This document shows, in pieces, positions 19,001 to 28,866 of a stretch of 53,677 nt of DNA (position 1 is its first letter; every line of letters starts with the position of its first letter). The position numbers and the translations under genes are program-made. A model generated the notes under the pieces. It saw only the letters and a program-made list of their open reading frames with translations. It was not told where the DNA came from and ran no database searches. Source of the stretch: Sinomicrobium oceani (GTDB lineage Bacteria > Bacteroidota > Bacteroidia > Flavobacteriales > Flavobacteriaceae); assembly GCF_900119185.1 (NCBI RefSeq), contig NZ_FPJE01000025.1, positions 14,446 to 68,122 of the forward strand, read 5' to 3'.

Positions 19001-19130
19001 GATGGACCCGGAAACCAACTCGTATGGTGATGAAAATGTCGCAGTGGGCGGGCAAAGACGTCTGTTGATTATCGGGACCAATACCCCGGCGACACGAAAC
19101 TATATGATTGGTCTGAATCTAACTTTTTAA
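16038..19130 (+). CDS. SusC/RagA-family TonB-dependent outer membrane transporter (xylan locus)
   Basis: 1030 residues from ATG 16038. That start is preferred over an upstream in-frame TTG at 15966 because it gives a normal leader: a hydrophobic stretch (about 18-34) ending AQAQQ. Next come a carboxypeptidase-D-like regulatory domain (about 40-115; GVSVRVKGTNTGAVSDFDGNY), a TonB-box-like region before LDEVVVVGYGTQ, a plug domain (about 125-240; RIRGTRSLNASNDPLVVLDG and ILKDASATAIYGSRGANGVI), and a 22-strand barrel ending in a C-terminal aromatic (GLNLTF). With the SusD 11 bp downstream it forms the pedal-bin importer for xylooligosaccharides. Confidence 0.95.
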   Translation: MQSVNVQSLWQQCCRWLFRIAFSLVLMFSFTVYAQAQQTVSGRTLDESGVELPGVSVRVKGTNTGAVSDFDGNYSIQVPDANAVLVFSYVGFKTVEINVGGRSSVDVTLEEDLQQLDEVVVVGYGTQRKEAVTGSVASVKGGEIREMPAPNISQAIQGRVAGVEMTPTSSKPGASMQIRIRGTRSLNASNDPLVVLDGIPFGGSIGDINPNDIKSLDILKDASATAIYGSRGANGVILVTTNRGQAGQDAKITYNGYTGIRTLFSKFPMMDGPEFVALRAAAGQFDNTLDESDDTNTDWQDMIFKTGMLTSHDIGVTGGTQKGSYSFNVGYYKDEAVVPLQNYERLSLRGSFDQGIGEFIRVGLTTNNTYAVTNGNNSPAVGMALGRSPIANPYNEDGSLKNTLLEQTSGAQWVPGRKRFESLGDKYVDQNRAFSSYNSLYAELDIPYVEGLKYRMNLGLNYRQSNDGSYTGEGVFSGITDNPSTASIANAHTTEWTIEHMLTYDRTFAEKHNLNVVALYSAQESRYNRSYVWARDIPADHFQFYNLGQAQGEINVNPGEQWYNVSGLMSYMGRAMYSYDDRYMLSATFRSDGSSRLAKGHQWHSYPAISAGWNIAKESFMKNVESIDQLKFRVGFGQTSNQSVDPYKTLGLLATRPYNFGDEFAMGYYLSELPNADLGWEYSETWNFGLDFSFFNNRLSGTAEYYIQNTNDVLLGVGLPPTTGVGSYTANIGKTQNKGMEFSLNGLILDNPDGLSWEAGINVYANRNKLVALASGQQRDEGNWWFVGHPIDVIYDYERTGLWQEDDPYRDILEPGGNAGMIKVKYTGDYNADGSPTRAIGAEDRQIRDLQPRFQGGFNTRLTYKNFDFSMVGAFKSGGTLISALYGSSGYLNTLNGRAGNNVSVDYWTPENTDAKYPKPGGIQTSDNPKYGSTLGYFDASFLKVRTITLGYNFDQKFITDAGIDRLRLYCTVQNPFVLFSPYTRESGMDPETNSYGDENVAVGGQRRLLIIGTNTPATRNYMIGLNLTF

Positions 19131-19141
19131 AACCGATAGCT

Positions 19142-21100
19142 ATGAAACGTAATTATATAAAAATATATATAGGAACAGCATTGCTTTCGCTGTTTTTGGG
19201 ATCGTGCTCCAAGGATATCCTGGACGAGCAGCCCCGCAGTATTTATGAACCCGGTTATTTCCAGACGGAAAGGGGGATTTACGGAGGAGTGACCGCCTTG
19301 TACGGACACCTGCGAAATATTTACGGACAGGCCTATTATTACAACTCCTGTCTTACGGGAACCGATGAGGCTACCTATGCACAAAGTGCGGATGGGAACT
19401 TCAGGGATATGGACCTCTCCGGAGTGGGGCAGCTCAATGCCATGACGAGCCGTTCCGATGTGCTTTGGAATAACGCGCTGCCAAACATCAATATGGCAAG
19501 CGGGATTATAGAAAACGCTCCTACCGTAGAGAATATCCCCGAGTCGCTCATTGCCGAAGCGAGGTTTTTCAGGGCCTTTGATTACTTTTTGCTCGTACAG
19601 ACTTTTGGTGGAGTTCCGCTCGATCTGGGTGGAGGAGAATTGCGATTTAATACCGCTACGGTGCGTACTTCCGTCCGGAATACGGTTCCGGAAGTGTACA
19701 CCAAAGCCGTATTTCCGGATCTGATTACGGCTATCGAAAACCTTCCGGATGTAGGAAGGGTCACCGGGGCAGTAACAAAAACCGTTGCACGGCTTCACCT
19801 CGCGAAGGCTTATCTGACCTATGCGTGGTGGCTGGAAAACCCTCGTAATATTCCTACTTATCCCGAAGCCCAGCGGGTAGACCCCGACGGACACGATGCG
19901 CAGTGGTATTATCAGCAGGCTCATGACATTGCTGTAGAGGCTATAAACAGTCCCGGGCCTTACGGTTTACAGGATACTTATTATGATGTAAACCTTGCTG
20001 AGAATGACCGTAATAACGAGATTTTACTGTATGCAGATCATACCGAAGACAGCGAACTCTATAACGGAGGAAGCCTTACTTATGGTAGCGGGGGAGCTCC
20101 CGATAATTTTGCAGTATGGATGATGACATGGAATTATACCAGTCTGATCAGCGCACTCAATACGGAGCGCAGCAGCATATTGAGTTCGGTACAGCGGGAA
20201 GCGGCACAAGCCTACGGCCGGCCGTGGACACGTATGGCCCCTACCATAGATGTGGTGACCAACACCTTCGAAGATAAGACGAACGACTCCCGCTACGACG
20301 GTACTTTCGTCACCGTTTATCGTGCTAACTGGCCCAAAGGAGGAAGTAATGCGGAATTTGTGTATAACGCCAATAATCTGAAAGTCTATCCGGGAGAACC
20401 TATTTTTTCTTTCCTCGATGAAGAACCGGACGAGGCTATAGACTATTCCAATAGTACGTATAACAGCGGGATAGGAGCAGGAGTGTTACCTGGCCGTTCG
20501 GATTATGTGATCTCGCCGGAGGGAATAAGCCGCCGGGTGTATCCGGGATTATGGAAACTCGGGGTGTATCGTACCGATAACGGGAATGGCCTGGGGCAAC
20601 CCAATGCGGCGAGTACACGTCCGTTTAATATCGCCAAGTTTTCCGAATTTTACTTTATCGCAGCAGAAGCCATTGTTAAAGGTGCTGTTCCGCAGGGAGG
20701 CCAGAGCGCCAGGGAACTTATCAATGTTATCCGTGCCCGTGCGGGGAAATGGCGATGGGACAATAACGGCAACGCCGCCAAAGATGAAGATTACAGCGAT
20801 GAAATGGTGTCGGCTACACCAGCCGAAATTACCATCAACTATATTCTCGAAGAACGTTCCAGGGAATATTATGGAGAGGGATATCGGTGGTTTGACCTCG
20901 TGCGTACCCAAAAATGGGAAGAGTTTGCAGGATCCTATACGATATGTGGTCCGGATGTGGGAGATCACACCCCGCAGACCTTTCAAAGAACTATAGAACC
21001 TTATCATTATTTGCGGCCAATTCCTCAGGGACAGCTGGATGGTATGGAAATGTCCGAATCCGATAAAAGAGCATATCAGAATCCGGGGTACCCCAATTAA
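19142..21100 (+). CDS. SusD/RagB-family surface glycan-binding lipoprotein (xylan locus)
   Basis: 652 residues. A lipoprotein signal has Cys22 in LFLGSC. The SusD N-terminal motif LDEQPRSIYEPGYFQTERG, the helical/TPR scaffold motif IAEARFFRAFDYFLLVQTFGGVP (about 137-159) and the C-terminal RSREYYGEGYRWFDLVR (about 581-597) are all clear. It caps the SusC barrel and binds oligosaccharide at the cell surface. It begins 11 bp after susC and ends before an intrinsic terminator. It is longer than the usual 500-600 residues. Confidence 0.95.
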   Translation: MKRNYIKIYIGTALLSLFLGSCSKDILDEQPRSIYEPGYFQTERGIYGGVTALYGHLRNIYGQAYYYNSCLTGTDEATYAQSADGNFRDMDLSGVGQLNAMTSRSDVLWNNALPNINMASGIIENAPTVENIPESLIAEARFFRAFDYFLLVQTFGGVPLDLGGGELRFNTATVRTSVRNTVPEVYTKAVFPDLITAIENLPDVGRVTGAVTKTVARLHLAKAYLTYAWWLENPRNIPTYPEAQRVDPDGHDAQWYYQQAHDIAVEAINSPGPYGLQDTYYDVNLAENDRNNEILLYADHTEDSELYNGGSLTYGSGGAPDNFAVWMMTWNYTSLISALNTERSSILSSVQREAAQAYGRPWTRMAPTIDVVTNTFEDKTNDSRYDGTFVTVYRANWPKGGSNAEFVYNANNLKVYPGEPIFSFLDEEPDEAIDYSNSTYNSGIGAGVLPGRSDYVISPEGISRRVYPGLWKLGVYRTDNGNGLGQPNAASTRPFNIAKFSEFYFIAAEAIVKGAVPQGGQSARELINVIRARAGKWRWDNNGNAAKDEDYSDEMVSATPAEITINYILEERSREYYGEGYRWFDLVRTQKWEEFAGSYTICGPDVGDHTPQTFQRTIEPYHYLRPIPQGQLDGMEMSESDKRAYQNPGYPN

Positions 21101-21149
21101 CAGTGTACCGGAAATGATATCATGAGCTTACAATAAGCAGTTTTGGTGG

Positions 21150-21193
21150 AACAGGGACAACCCTTTTTTAATCTAAGGAGTCCCTGTTTTTTT
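21150..21193 (+). terminator. Intrinsic terminator between susD and the esterase
   Basis: AACAGGGAC (21150-21158) pairs perfectly with GTCCCTGTT (21180-21188), loop 21 nt, followed by a T run to 21193. It sits inside the operon, 50 bp after susD, and could lower expression of the enzymes relative to SusCD. Confidence 0.7.
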
Positions 21194-21202
21194 AACCGGT
21201 AG

Positions 21203-23155
<1,953 letters not shown>

Positions 23156-23210
23156 GGATTTATGATCGGTAGAAACAGAAACAAAACAGTAATGTAAATA
23201 TCGGGAGAAT

Positions 23211-24347
23211 ATGAAAAGAAAAAAGATCATAGTAGCCTTGCTCTGTGTCTGCGGAATTACAACGGGAATCACTGCGTGTAAAAATGCTACTGCCCGGACT
23301 GAGGTAGTAACACTGAAGGATGCCTATGCCGGAAAATTCTATATCGGTACGGCACTGAATGAAAGACAGATTGCAGGGAAGAGTGAAGAAGAAATGGAAT
23401 TGGTTAAAAAACAATTTAATGCCATCGTAGCAGAAAATTGTATGAAAAGTGAACGTATCCATCCCAAAGAGGATACCTATAATTTTGCCCTGCCCGACAA
23501 ATTCGTAGCTTTCGGGGAAGAGAACGGGATGTGGATCAACGGGCATACCCTGATCTGGCATTCGCAGGCACCGGCCTGGTTTTTTGAAGATGACCAGGGG
23601 AATACGGTAAGTCGGGAAGTACTGATAGCGCGGATGAAAGACCATATTCATAAGGTGGTAGGGCGATACAAAGGCAGAGTACATACCTGGGATGTCGTCA
23701 ATGAGGCCGTATTGGATAACGGCGAACTCAGAAAAAGTAAATTTTATGAGATTATCGGTGAAGATTACCTGAAACTGGCCTTTCAGTTTGCCCGTGAAGC
23801 CGATCCGGAAGCCGAACTGTATTATAATGATTATTCCACGGCAATACCCGAAAAAAGAGCAGGTATCATACGACTCGTCAAAAAACTGCAGGACGAAGGT
23901 ATCACCGTAGACGGTATCGGTATGCAGGGACATGTAGGGCTGGACGGCCCCGCAATAGAAGAACTGGAAAAAACAATACTGGCCTTTTCCGGTATCGGAG
24001 CGAAGGTGATGATTACGGAACTCGATCTTACCGTACTGCCTTCTCCGTGGGAGCGGACAGGGGCCGAAGTGTCGGCTGATTTCAAATACAGTAAGGAAAT
24101 GGATCCTTATGCGGAAGGACTTACCGACAGTATCAAGCGACAGTTCGACGAACGTTATACCCATTTGTTCCGGTTATTTCTGAAACACTCCGACAAAATT
24201 ACACGGGTTACCTTCTGGGGTGTCAACGACGGTAATTCCTGGCGGAACAACTGGCCGGTACGGGGAAGAACGGATTACCCGCTCCTGTTCGACCGCAATA
24301 ACCATCCCAAACCTGTAGTGGATGCTCTTATACAGATGACCCGCTGA
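23211..24347 (+). CDS. GH10 endo-beta-1,4-xylanase lipoprotein
   Basis: 378 residues, single-domain GH10. A lipoprotein signal ends at Cys23 (GITAC). Catalytic residues are visible: acid/base Glu165 in WDVVNEAV and nucleophile Glu270 in ITELDL. Other family blocks are NCMKSERIHP, GHTLIWHSQ and TFWGVNDGNSW. It cuts the xylan backbone between decorated xylose units. As a lipoprotein it may be the surface enzyme that generates oligosaccharides for SusCD. It starts 55 bp after the CE1 gene in the same operon. Confidence 0.95.
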   Translation: MKRKKIIVALLCVCGITTGITACKNATARTEVVTLKDAYAGKFYIGTALNERQIAGKSEEEMELVKKQFNAIVAENCMKSERIHPKEDTYNFALPDKFVAFGEENGMWINGHTLIWHSQAPAWFFEDDQGNTVSREVLIARMKDHIHKVVGRYKGRVHTWDVVNEAVLDNGELRKSKFYEIIGEDYLKLAFQFAREADPEAELYYNDYSTAIPEKRAGIIRLVKKLQDEGITVDGIGMQGHVGLDGPAIEELEKTILAFSGIGAKVMITELDLTVLPSPWERTGAEVSADFKYSKEMDPYAEGLTDSIKRQFDERYTHLFRLFLKHSDKITRVTFWGVNDGNSWRNNWPVRGRTDYPLLFDRNNHPKPVVDALIQMTR

Positions 24348-24537
24348 TAAATAACGCGTCCGGAATACAATTCCCGGTTTCGGAGGATGGAATTAAATGG
24401 TTATAAATAATAGCTTTGCACGTACCTCATATACCGGGATATTTGTATGCTGCATTTTATATGTTAAATTTACATGTATAAGTAAAGGAGCCCGGAAATT
24501 GTCAACTCCGGAACCTGAACATAAAAAACCAAAAATA

Positions 24538-26112
24538 ATGTACAACCGTTATCTGACAGTAATTCTCGGGTTTATTGTCTTATACACTGCAGATCTTGCA
24601 GCGCAAGCCGGCGAAGCCCGAAATCCCGTAATTCATGCCGATGTACCTGATCTGTCTATGATCCGGGTTGGAGATACCTATTATATGAGCAGTACGACCA
24701 TGCACATGAATCCCGGGGTCCCGATCATGAAATCGAAAGACCTTATCAATTGGGAGCTTGTAAATTATGCGTATGATGTGCTGGCCCCTGATAACGATGA
24801 TCTCAATATGCTCAACGGGAAAGATACGTACGGAAGAGGATCGTGGGCCAGTTGTTTGCGATATCGGAATGGGATCTATTACCTGTCGACATTTGCCCAG
24901 ACGACGGGTAAAACCCATATTTATACGACAACAGATATAGAAAAAGGCCCATGGAAAGCAATATCCTTCAAGCCTTCCTATCACGATCATACCCTGTTTT
25001 TTGACGATGATGGTAAAATATACCTGATTTGGGGAGGAGGGGAACTTCGTATGGTAGAGCTCAAAGAAGATCTTTCGGGGATAAAAGCAGGAACCGAGCA
25101 GGTGTTGATCGCCAATGCCAGTGCCCCTGCCGGACCGAATGTAGGGCTTCCCGCCGAAGGATCGCAATTGTTTAAGGTAGACGGGAAATACTATCTCTTC
25201 AACATTGCCTGGCCCAAGGGAGGAATGCGTACGGTAATCATACATCGTGCCGACAAGATCACGGGACCTTATGAAGGTAGGGTGGCCCTACAGGATAAAG
25301 GTGTGGCCCAGGGCGGGCTTATCGATACCCCCGACGGCAGGTGGTACGCCTATCTCTTCCGTGATAATGGTGCCGTAGGCCGTATCCCTTATCTCGTACC
25401 CGTGACCTGGAAAGACGGCTGGCCGGTACTGGGGGTGGACGGAAAAGTGCCGGAAAATCTGGACGGATTACCGGCAAACCGATCCCTGATTCCCGGGATT
25501 GTAGCCCCGGATGATTTCAAAAGAAAAAAGAACGAAGCTATCTTGCCTTTGGTGTGGCAGTGGAACCATAACCCGGATCCGGAACACTGGAAAATAAACG
25601 GTAAAAAAGGATTCTTTAGGATTATCACCTCAAGGACGGACGAGTCCGTATTATTTGCCAGAAATACACTGACACAACGTACCATAGGTCCGGAAAGCTC
25701 GGGAGAGATCGCGCTTGACGTATCTGGCATGAAGGAAGGAGATGTGGCCGGACTGGCTCTTTTTCAGAAAGGATATGGTCTGGCAGGCGTACGGTTTGAA
25801 AACGGACAAAAGAACATAGTGATGATTAACGCGGAGTCGGGAACTCCGGAGACCGTAAAAAGTATTCCGTTACGACAGGAAGTGGTCTACTTTAGGGCCG
25901 ATTGCGATTTCCGGGATAAAAAAGACGAAGGCAGGTTCTATTACAGTACCGATGGGAAGCAGTGGACGCCGATAGGTAATGTACTGCATATGAAATATAC
26001 ACTTCCTCATTTTATGGGATACCGTTTTGCCCTGTTTAATTATGCTACCATACAACCGGGCGGACATGTAGATTTCGATTATTTTAAAATACGCGACCGT
26101 ATCGGTGAATAA
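24538..26112 (+). CDS. GH43 family glycoside hydrolase with C-terminal beta-sandwich (subfamily 12-like)
   Basis: 524 residues from ATG 24538. An in-frame ATG at 24397 would add 47 residues before a typical signal peptide (YLTVILGFIVLYTADLAAQA), so the later start is chosen. Catalytic acids are Asp38 (VPDLSM), Asp150 (YHDHTLF) and Glu207 (PAEGSQ). A propeller domain (about 30-310) precedes a GH43 C-terminal sandwich (about 320-520). The motif YYMSSTTMHMNPGVP resembles GH43_12 members, which include arabinofuranosidases. Likely periplasmic removal of arabinose from xylooligosaccharides. It follows GH10 by 190 bp and precedes another GH43 by 9 bp. Confidence 0.9.
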   Translation: MYNRYLTVILGFIVLYTADLAAQAGEARNPVIHADVPDLSMIRVGDTYYMSSTTMHMNPGVPIMKSKDLINWELVNYAYDVLAPDNDDLNMLNGKDTYGRGSWASCLRYRNGIYYLSTFAQTTGKTHIYTTTDIEKGPWKAISFKPSYHDHTLFFDDDGKIYLIWGGGELRMVELKEDLSGIKAGTEQVLIANASAPAGPNVGLPAEGSQLFKVDGKYYLFNIAWPKGGMRTVIIHRADKITGPYEGRVALQDKGVAQGGLIDTPDGRWYAYLFRDNGAVGRIPYLVPVTWKDGWPVLGVDGKVPENLDGLPANRSLIPGIVAPDDFKRKKNEAILPLVWQWNHNPDPEHWKINGKKGFFRIITSRTDESVLFARNTLTQRTIGPESSGEIALDVSGMKEGDVAGLALFQKGYGLAGVRFENGQKNIVMINAESGTPETVKSIPLRQEVVYFRADCDFRDKKDEGRFYYSTDGKQWTPIGNVLHMKYTLPHFMGYRFALFNYATIQPGGHVDFDYFKIRDRIGE

Positions 26113-26121
26113 ACAAAAGTT

Positions 26122-27486
26122 ATGACATTACACTCGATCAGGAAATATAGATCAAAGGCCGTCTTGTACGGTGTCTTATGTTTGTGCGGGTACGCCATGT
26201 ATGCGCAAAATCCGCTGATTACAGATCAGTTTACTGCCGATCCTTCGGCAAGGGTGTTCGGAGACAGGGTATATGTCTATCCTTCGCACGACATTCGTTG
26301 TGATGATAAAGAACACCTGCGGCCAAAGTGGTTTTGTATGGAAGACTACCATGTATTTTCATCGGAAAACCTTACGGATTGGACCGATCACGGTGTTATC
26401 GTAAGTCAGGAAGAGGTGCCTTGGGCGGATGCAACGGCTTACAGTATGTGGGCGCCCGATTGTATAGAGAAGGACGGGAAATATTTTTTTTATTTTCCGG
26501 CCAAAGCCAGAGATACGACCCTGAACGGTAAAGGGTTTTCCATAGGTGTTGCGGTTGCCGATAGCCCGGAAGGTCCTTTTGTGCCACAACCCTTACCCAT
26601 ACGAGGAGTGCGGGGGATCGACCCGAATGTAATGATAGACAAGGACGGGCAGGCTTATCTGTACTGGTCCGAAAAACATATCTACGGTGCAAAACTGCGG
26701 GATAACATGCTCGAACTGGCTTCGGAACCGAAAATTCTGAGGGATCTGCCGGAAGAAGGACTTAAGGAAGGCCCCTTCGTGTTTGAAAGCGCAGGAACAT
26801 ACTACATGACCTACCCGCATGTTGCAGGTAAAACCGAGCGCCTGGAATATGCCTCCGGGAAAGATCCCCTCGGACCTTTTACGTACCGGGGCGTTATTAT
26901 GGACGAATCGCCGGACGGTTGCTGGACCAATCATCAGTCTGTGGTGAACTTCCGCGACCAATGGTACCTTTTTTATCACCACAATGATCTCTCTCCGGGT
27001 TTTGATAAAAACCGCGCCATCCGTGCAGACAGTTTGTTTTTTAATGCAGATGGCAGCATACAAAAAGTATATCCGACACTACGCGGAATAGGACGTACTC
27101 AAAGTTTGGGCCCTATACATCCGGACAGGTACAGCGATAAGAGCAAAACGGGAGTATCCGTAACTTTTCTGAACCAGGCCGATACTTTTGCGGGATGGAA
27201 GACTATCATGGATAAAAAAGAAGGCTGGATACGTTATAACAGCGTTGACTTTGGCAAGGAAACACCCGGGTATGCCGTGTTAAGGGTTCGGTCTGGTGCC
27301 GGGGCAATACTGCAATTGCGCCCGGGAAACGGTAATGTTCCTGTTCTATGTGATGCCCGAATCCCAAAAACCGAAACCTGGAATACCGTAAAGGTTCCGT
27401 TGCATCGTACGATTACCGGGATCCATGATCTCGTACTGGAACTCCTGGAGGGTACGGCAGAGATCGATTGGATGAAATTTGAATAA
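26122..27486 (+). CDS. GH43 family enzyme with C-terminal CBM6-like domain
   Basis: 454 residues with a signal peptide (about 1-28, ending MYAQ). Catalytic acids are Asp40 (FTADPSARV), Asp167 (RGIDPNV) and Glu216 (KEGPF). The propeller spans about 30-325. The C-terminus (about 335-454) has a CBM6-like pattern: WIRYNSVDFG, AVLRVRSGAGA and a closing LVLELLEGTAEIDWMKFE. GH43-CBM6 enzymes commonly act on arabinoxylan side chains (arabinofuranohydrolase) or as xylosidases. It starts 9 bp after the preceding GH43 and is the last gene of the operon, convergent with an AraC gene 76 bp away. Confidence 0.9.
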   Translation: MTLHSIRKYRSKAVLYGVLCLCGYAMYAQNPLITDQFTADPSARVFGDRVYVYPSHDIRCDDKEHLRPKWFCMEDYHVFSSENLTDWTDHGVIVSQEEVPWADATAYSMWAPDCIEKDGKYFFYFPAKARDTTLNGKGFSIGVAVADSPEGPFVPQPLPIRGVRGIDPNVMIDKDGQAYLYWSEKHIYGAKLRDNMLELASEPKILRDLPEEGLKEGPFVFESAGTYYMTYPHVAGKTERLEYASGKDPLGPFTYRGVIMDESPDGCWTNHQSVVNFRDQWYLFYHHNDLSPGFDKNRAIRADSLFFNADGSIQKVYPTLRGIGRTQSLGPIHPDRYSDKSKTGVSVTFLNQADTFAGWKTIMDKKEGWIRYNSVDFGKETPGYAVLRVRSGAGAILQLRPGNGNVPVLCDARIPKTETWNTVKVPLHRTITGIHDLVLELLEGTAEIDWMKFE

Positions 27487-27562
27487 TATTTTAACCTTTT
27501 TTATCTGCTGATATAGCGGTAAAGGTGAATGCAAACAGAAATTCTGTCCCGCTGGTGTTTAT

Positions 27563-28438
27563 CTATGCCATATTTTCGTTCTGTCTTCTGTAGGCAGCAG
27601 GAGTAATACTGACTATTTTCTTGAATGTATTGGTAAAATGAGGTACATTGGAAAAACCGGTTTCTATGGATATTTCCAGCAGTGTTTTATTGGTCGTCAG
27701 CATAAGGTGTTGTGCCCTCTCGATTTTTTTTTCCAAAATATAGGTCATAGGCCGCTTACCGGTGTGGGTAAGAAAAAGCCTGGAGAAATAATCCTTGTTC
27801 TGGTTAACCCGTTTTGCAAGCTCTGTAATAGTGATGTTCCTGTCCAGATGAAGCTGAATATAACTCATACTGTCAAGTATTTTAGACGGAATGTCCGTTT
27901 GTTTCTTCACTATATTCCCCGATTTTAAGAACCTGGAAAGTAACTGTAATATGATCCCCTGGTTTTCGAACTGTAGGGAAAGGTTTGTTTTATGGTTCAA
28001 TGAGATATACTCGTCATAGTAGGCCTGTTTTTCATAAACCTTCGGGTTGTCCGACCGGTTAATCCCGCGTCCCGGATTGATTTTGAGAATACGTTTAAAA
28101 TTCAGAATATCCGTTTCCATGGCCTTGATCTGCATAATTTCCCGTTGATCCTGAAACAGGGAAATGCCATTGGGCGTCTCCTCGAAGAATTGCAGAAAAT
28201 ACTGGCTCAGATAACTGTCGCATTTCATATTGCATATCGTAAAGCTCGGTATAAGATAGAGATAGCCGGGCTTCAGCGTAAGTACGGTTTCTTTTCCGGA
28301 CAGTTGTGCGATACCGTCATCGATATAATATATCCGGTAGTACGGACTGATGACATTGGCATAATTCCAGCTCGAATTAAGCTTTACATAATCGGTATTA
28401 AGTAAAGAGAACGAATACTTAAAAATACTTTTGCTCAT
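27563..28438 (-). CDS. AraC-family transcriptional regulator, probably of the SusCD-GH29 locus
   Basis: 291 residues. The N-terminal cupin-type sensing domain (about 20-160) contains LTLKPGYLYLIPSF. The C-terminal AraC helix-turn-helix (about 190-288) has both helices: ITELAKRVNQNKDYFSRLF and LLEISIETGFSNVPHFTNTF. No signal peptide or membrane helix, so it is a soluble cytoplasmic sensor. It is divergent from the SusC gene at 28867 across 428 bp and is the natural candidate to control that operon in response to a monosaccharide; which one is unknown. Confidence 0.85.
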   Translation of the reverse strand: MSKSIFKYSFSLLNTDYVKLNSSWNYANVISPYYRIYYIDDGIAQLSGKETVLTLKPGYLYLIPSFTICNMKCDSYLSQYFLQFFEETPNGISLFQDQREIMQIKAMETDILNFKRILKINPGRGINRSDNPKVYEKQAYYDEYISLNHKTNLSLQFENQGIILQLLSRFLKSGNIVKKQTDIPSKILDSMSYIQLHLDRNITITELAKRVNQNKDYFSRLFLTHTGKRPMTYILEKKIERAQHLMLTTNKTLLEISIETGFSNVPHFTNTFKKIVSITPAAYRRQNENMA

Positions 28439-28866
28439 AACAGAAAAGGTTGGTGGTGAGGTGAATTCTCGGTTTTAAATAAAAAAAAGTCTTTTTAGTG
28501 TAATTGTTACAATTATTTTGAGTGCTACTTTTGAAATCGATGAATGATGATTATTTGCATTCTTTTTTGTGTTTTGGATGTTAAATTAACGAAAAAATAG
28601 ATTAAAAATCTGATGAATCACAAAAATTTGATCTTACCGTTTCGTGGAACTTATTCTAAATCTCAATAAAGATAGTAACGGTAGGACATGAGATTTTTTT
28701 CAGGAGCCGGAAATATGTAATGAATATGTTCTGCTCTTTCAACCGATAAAAAAATATAGTAAAAATAGATGCTCCGGGTTTTCTGAATATACACTACTGT
28801 GCGACGGAACCAACAACTACCAGGTAAAAGAGGTAGTTTTTTAATAACCCTCTAATTTATGATTAC
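28439..28866. other. Intergenic regulatory region between AraC regulator and second SusCD operon
   Basis: 428 bp, strongly AT-rich, no credible gene. It contains a promoter-like element at 28504-28533. If that is used for susC, the transcript would have a leader of about 320 nt. No strong hairpin was identified in the leader. Confidence 0.55.
28504..28533 (+). promoter_or_regulatory. Candidate Bacteroidetes-type promoter
   Basis: TTG at 28504-28506 and TACTTTTG at 28526-28533 match the -33 TTG and -7 TAnnTTTG consensus, with a 19-nt spacer. It faces the SusC gene at 28867. Confidence 0.45.

Noticed and set aside
24397-24537. 47-residue N-terminal extension of the second GH43
   Set aside because: It places a low-quality sequence before a textbook signal peptide that begins at ATG 24538.
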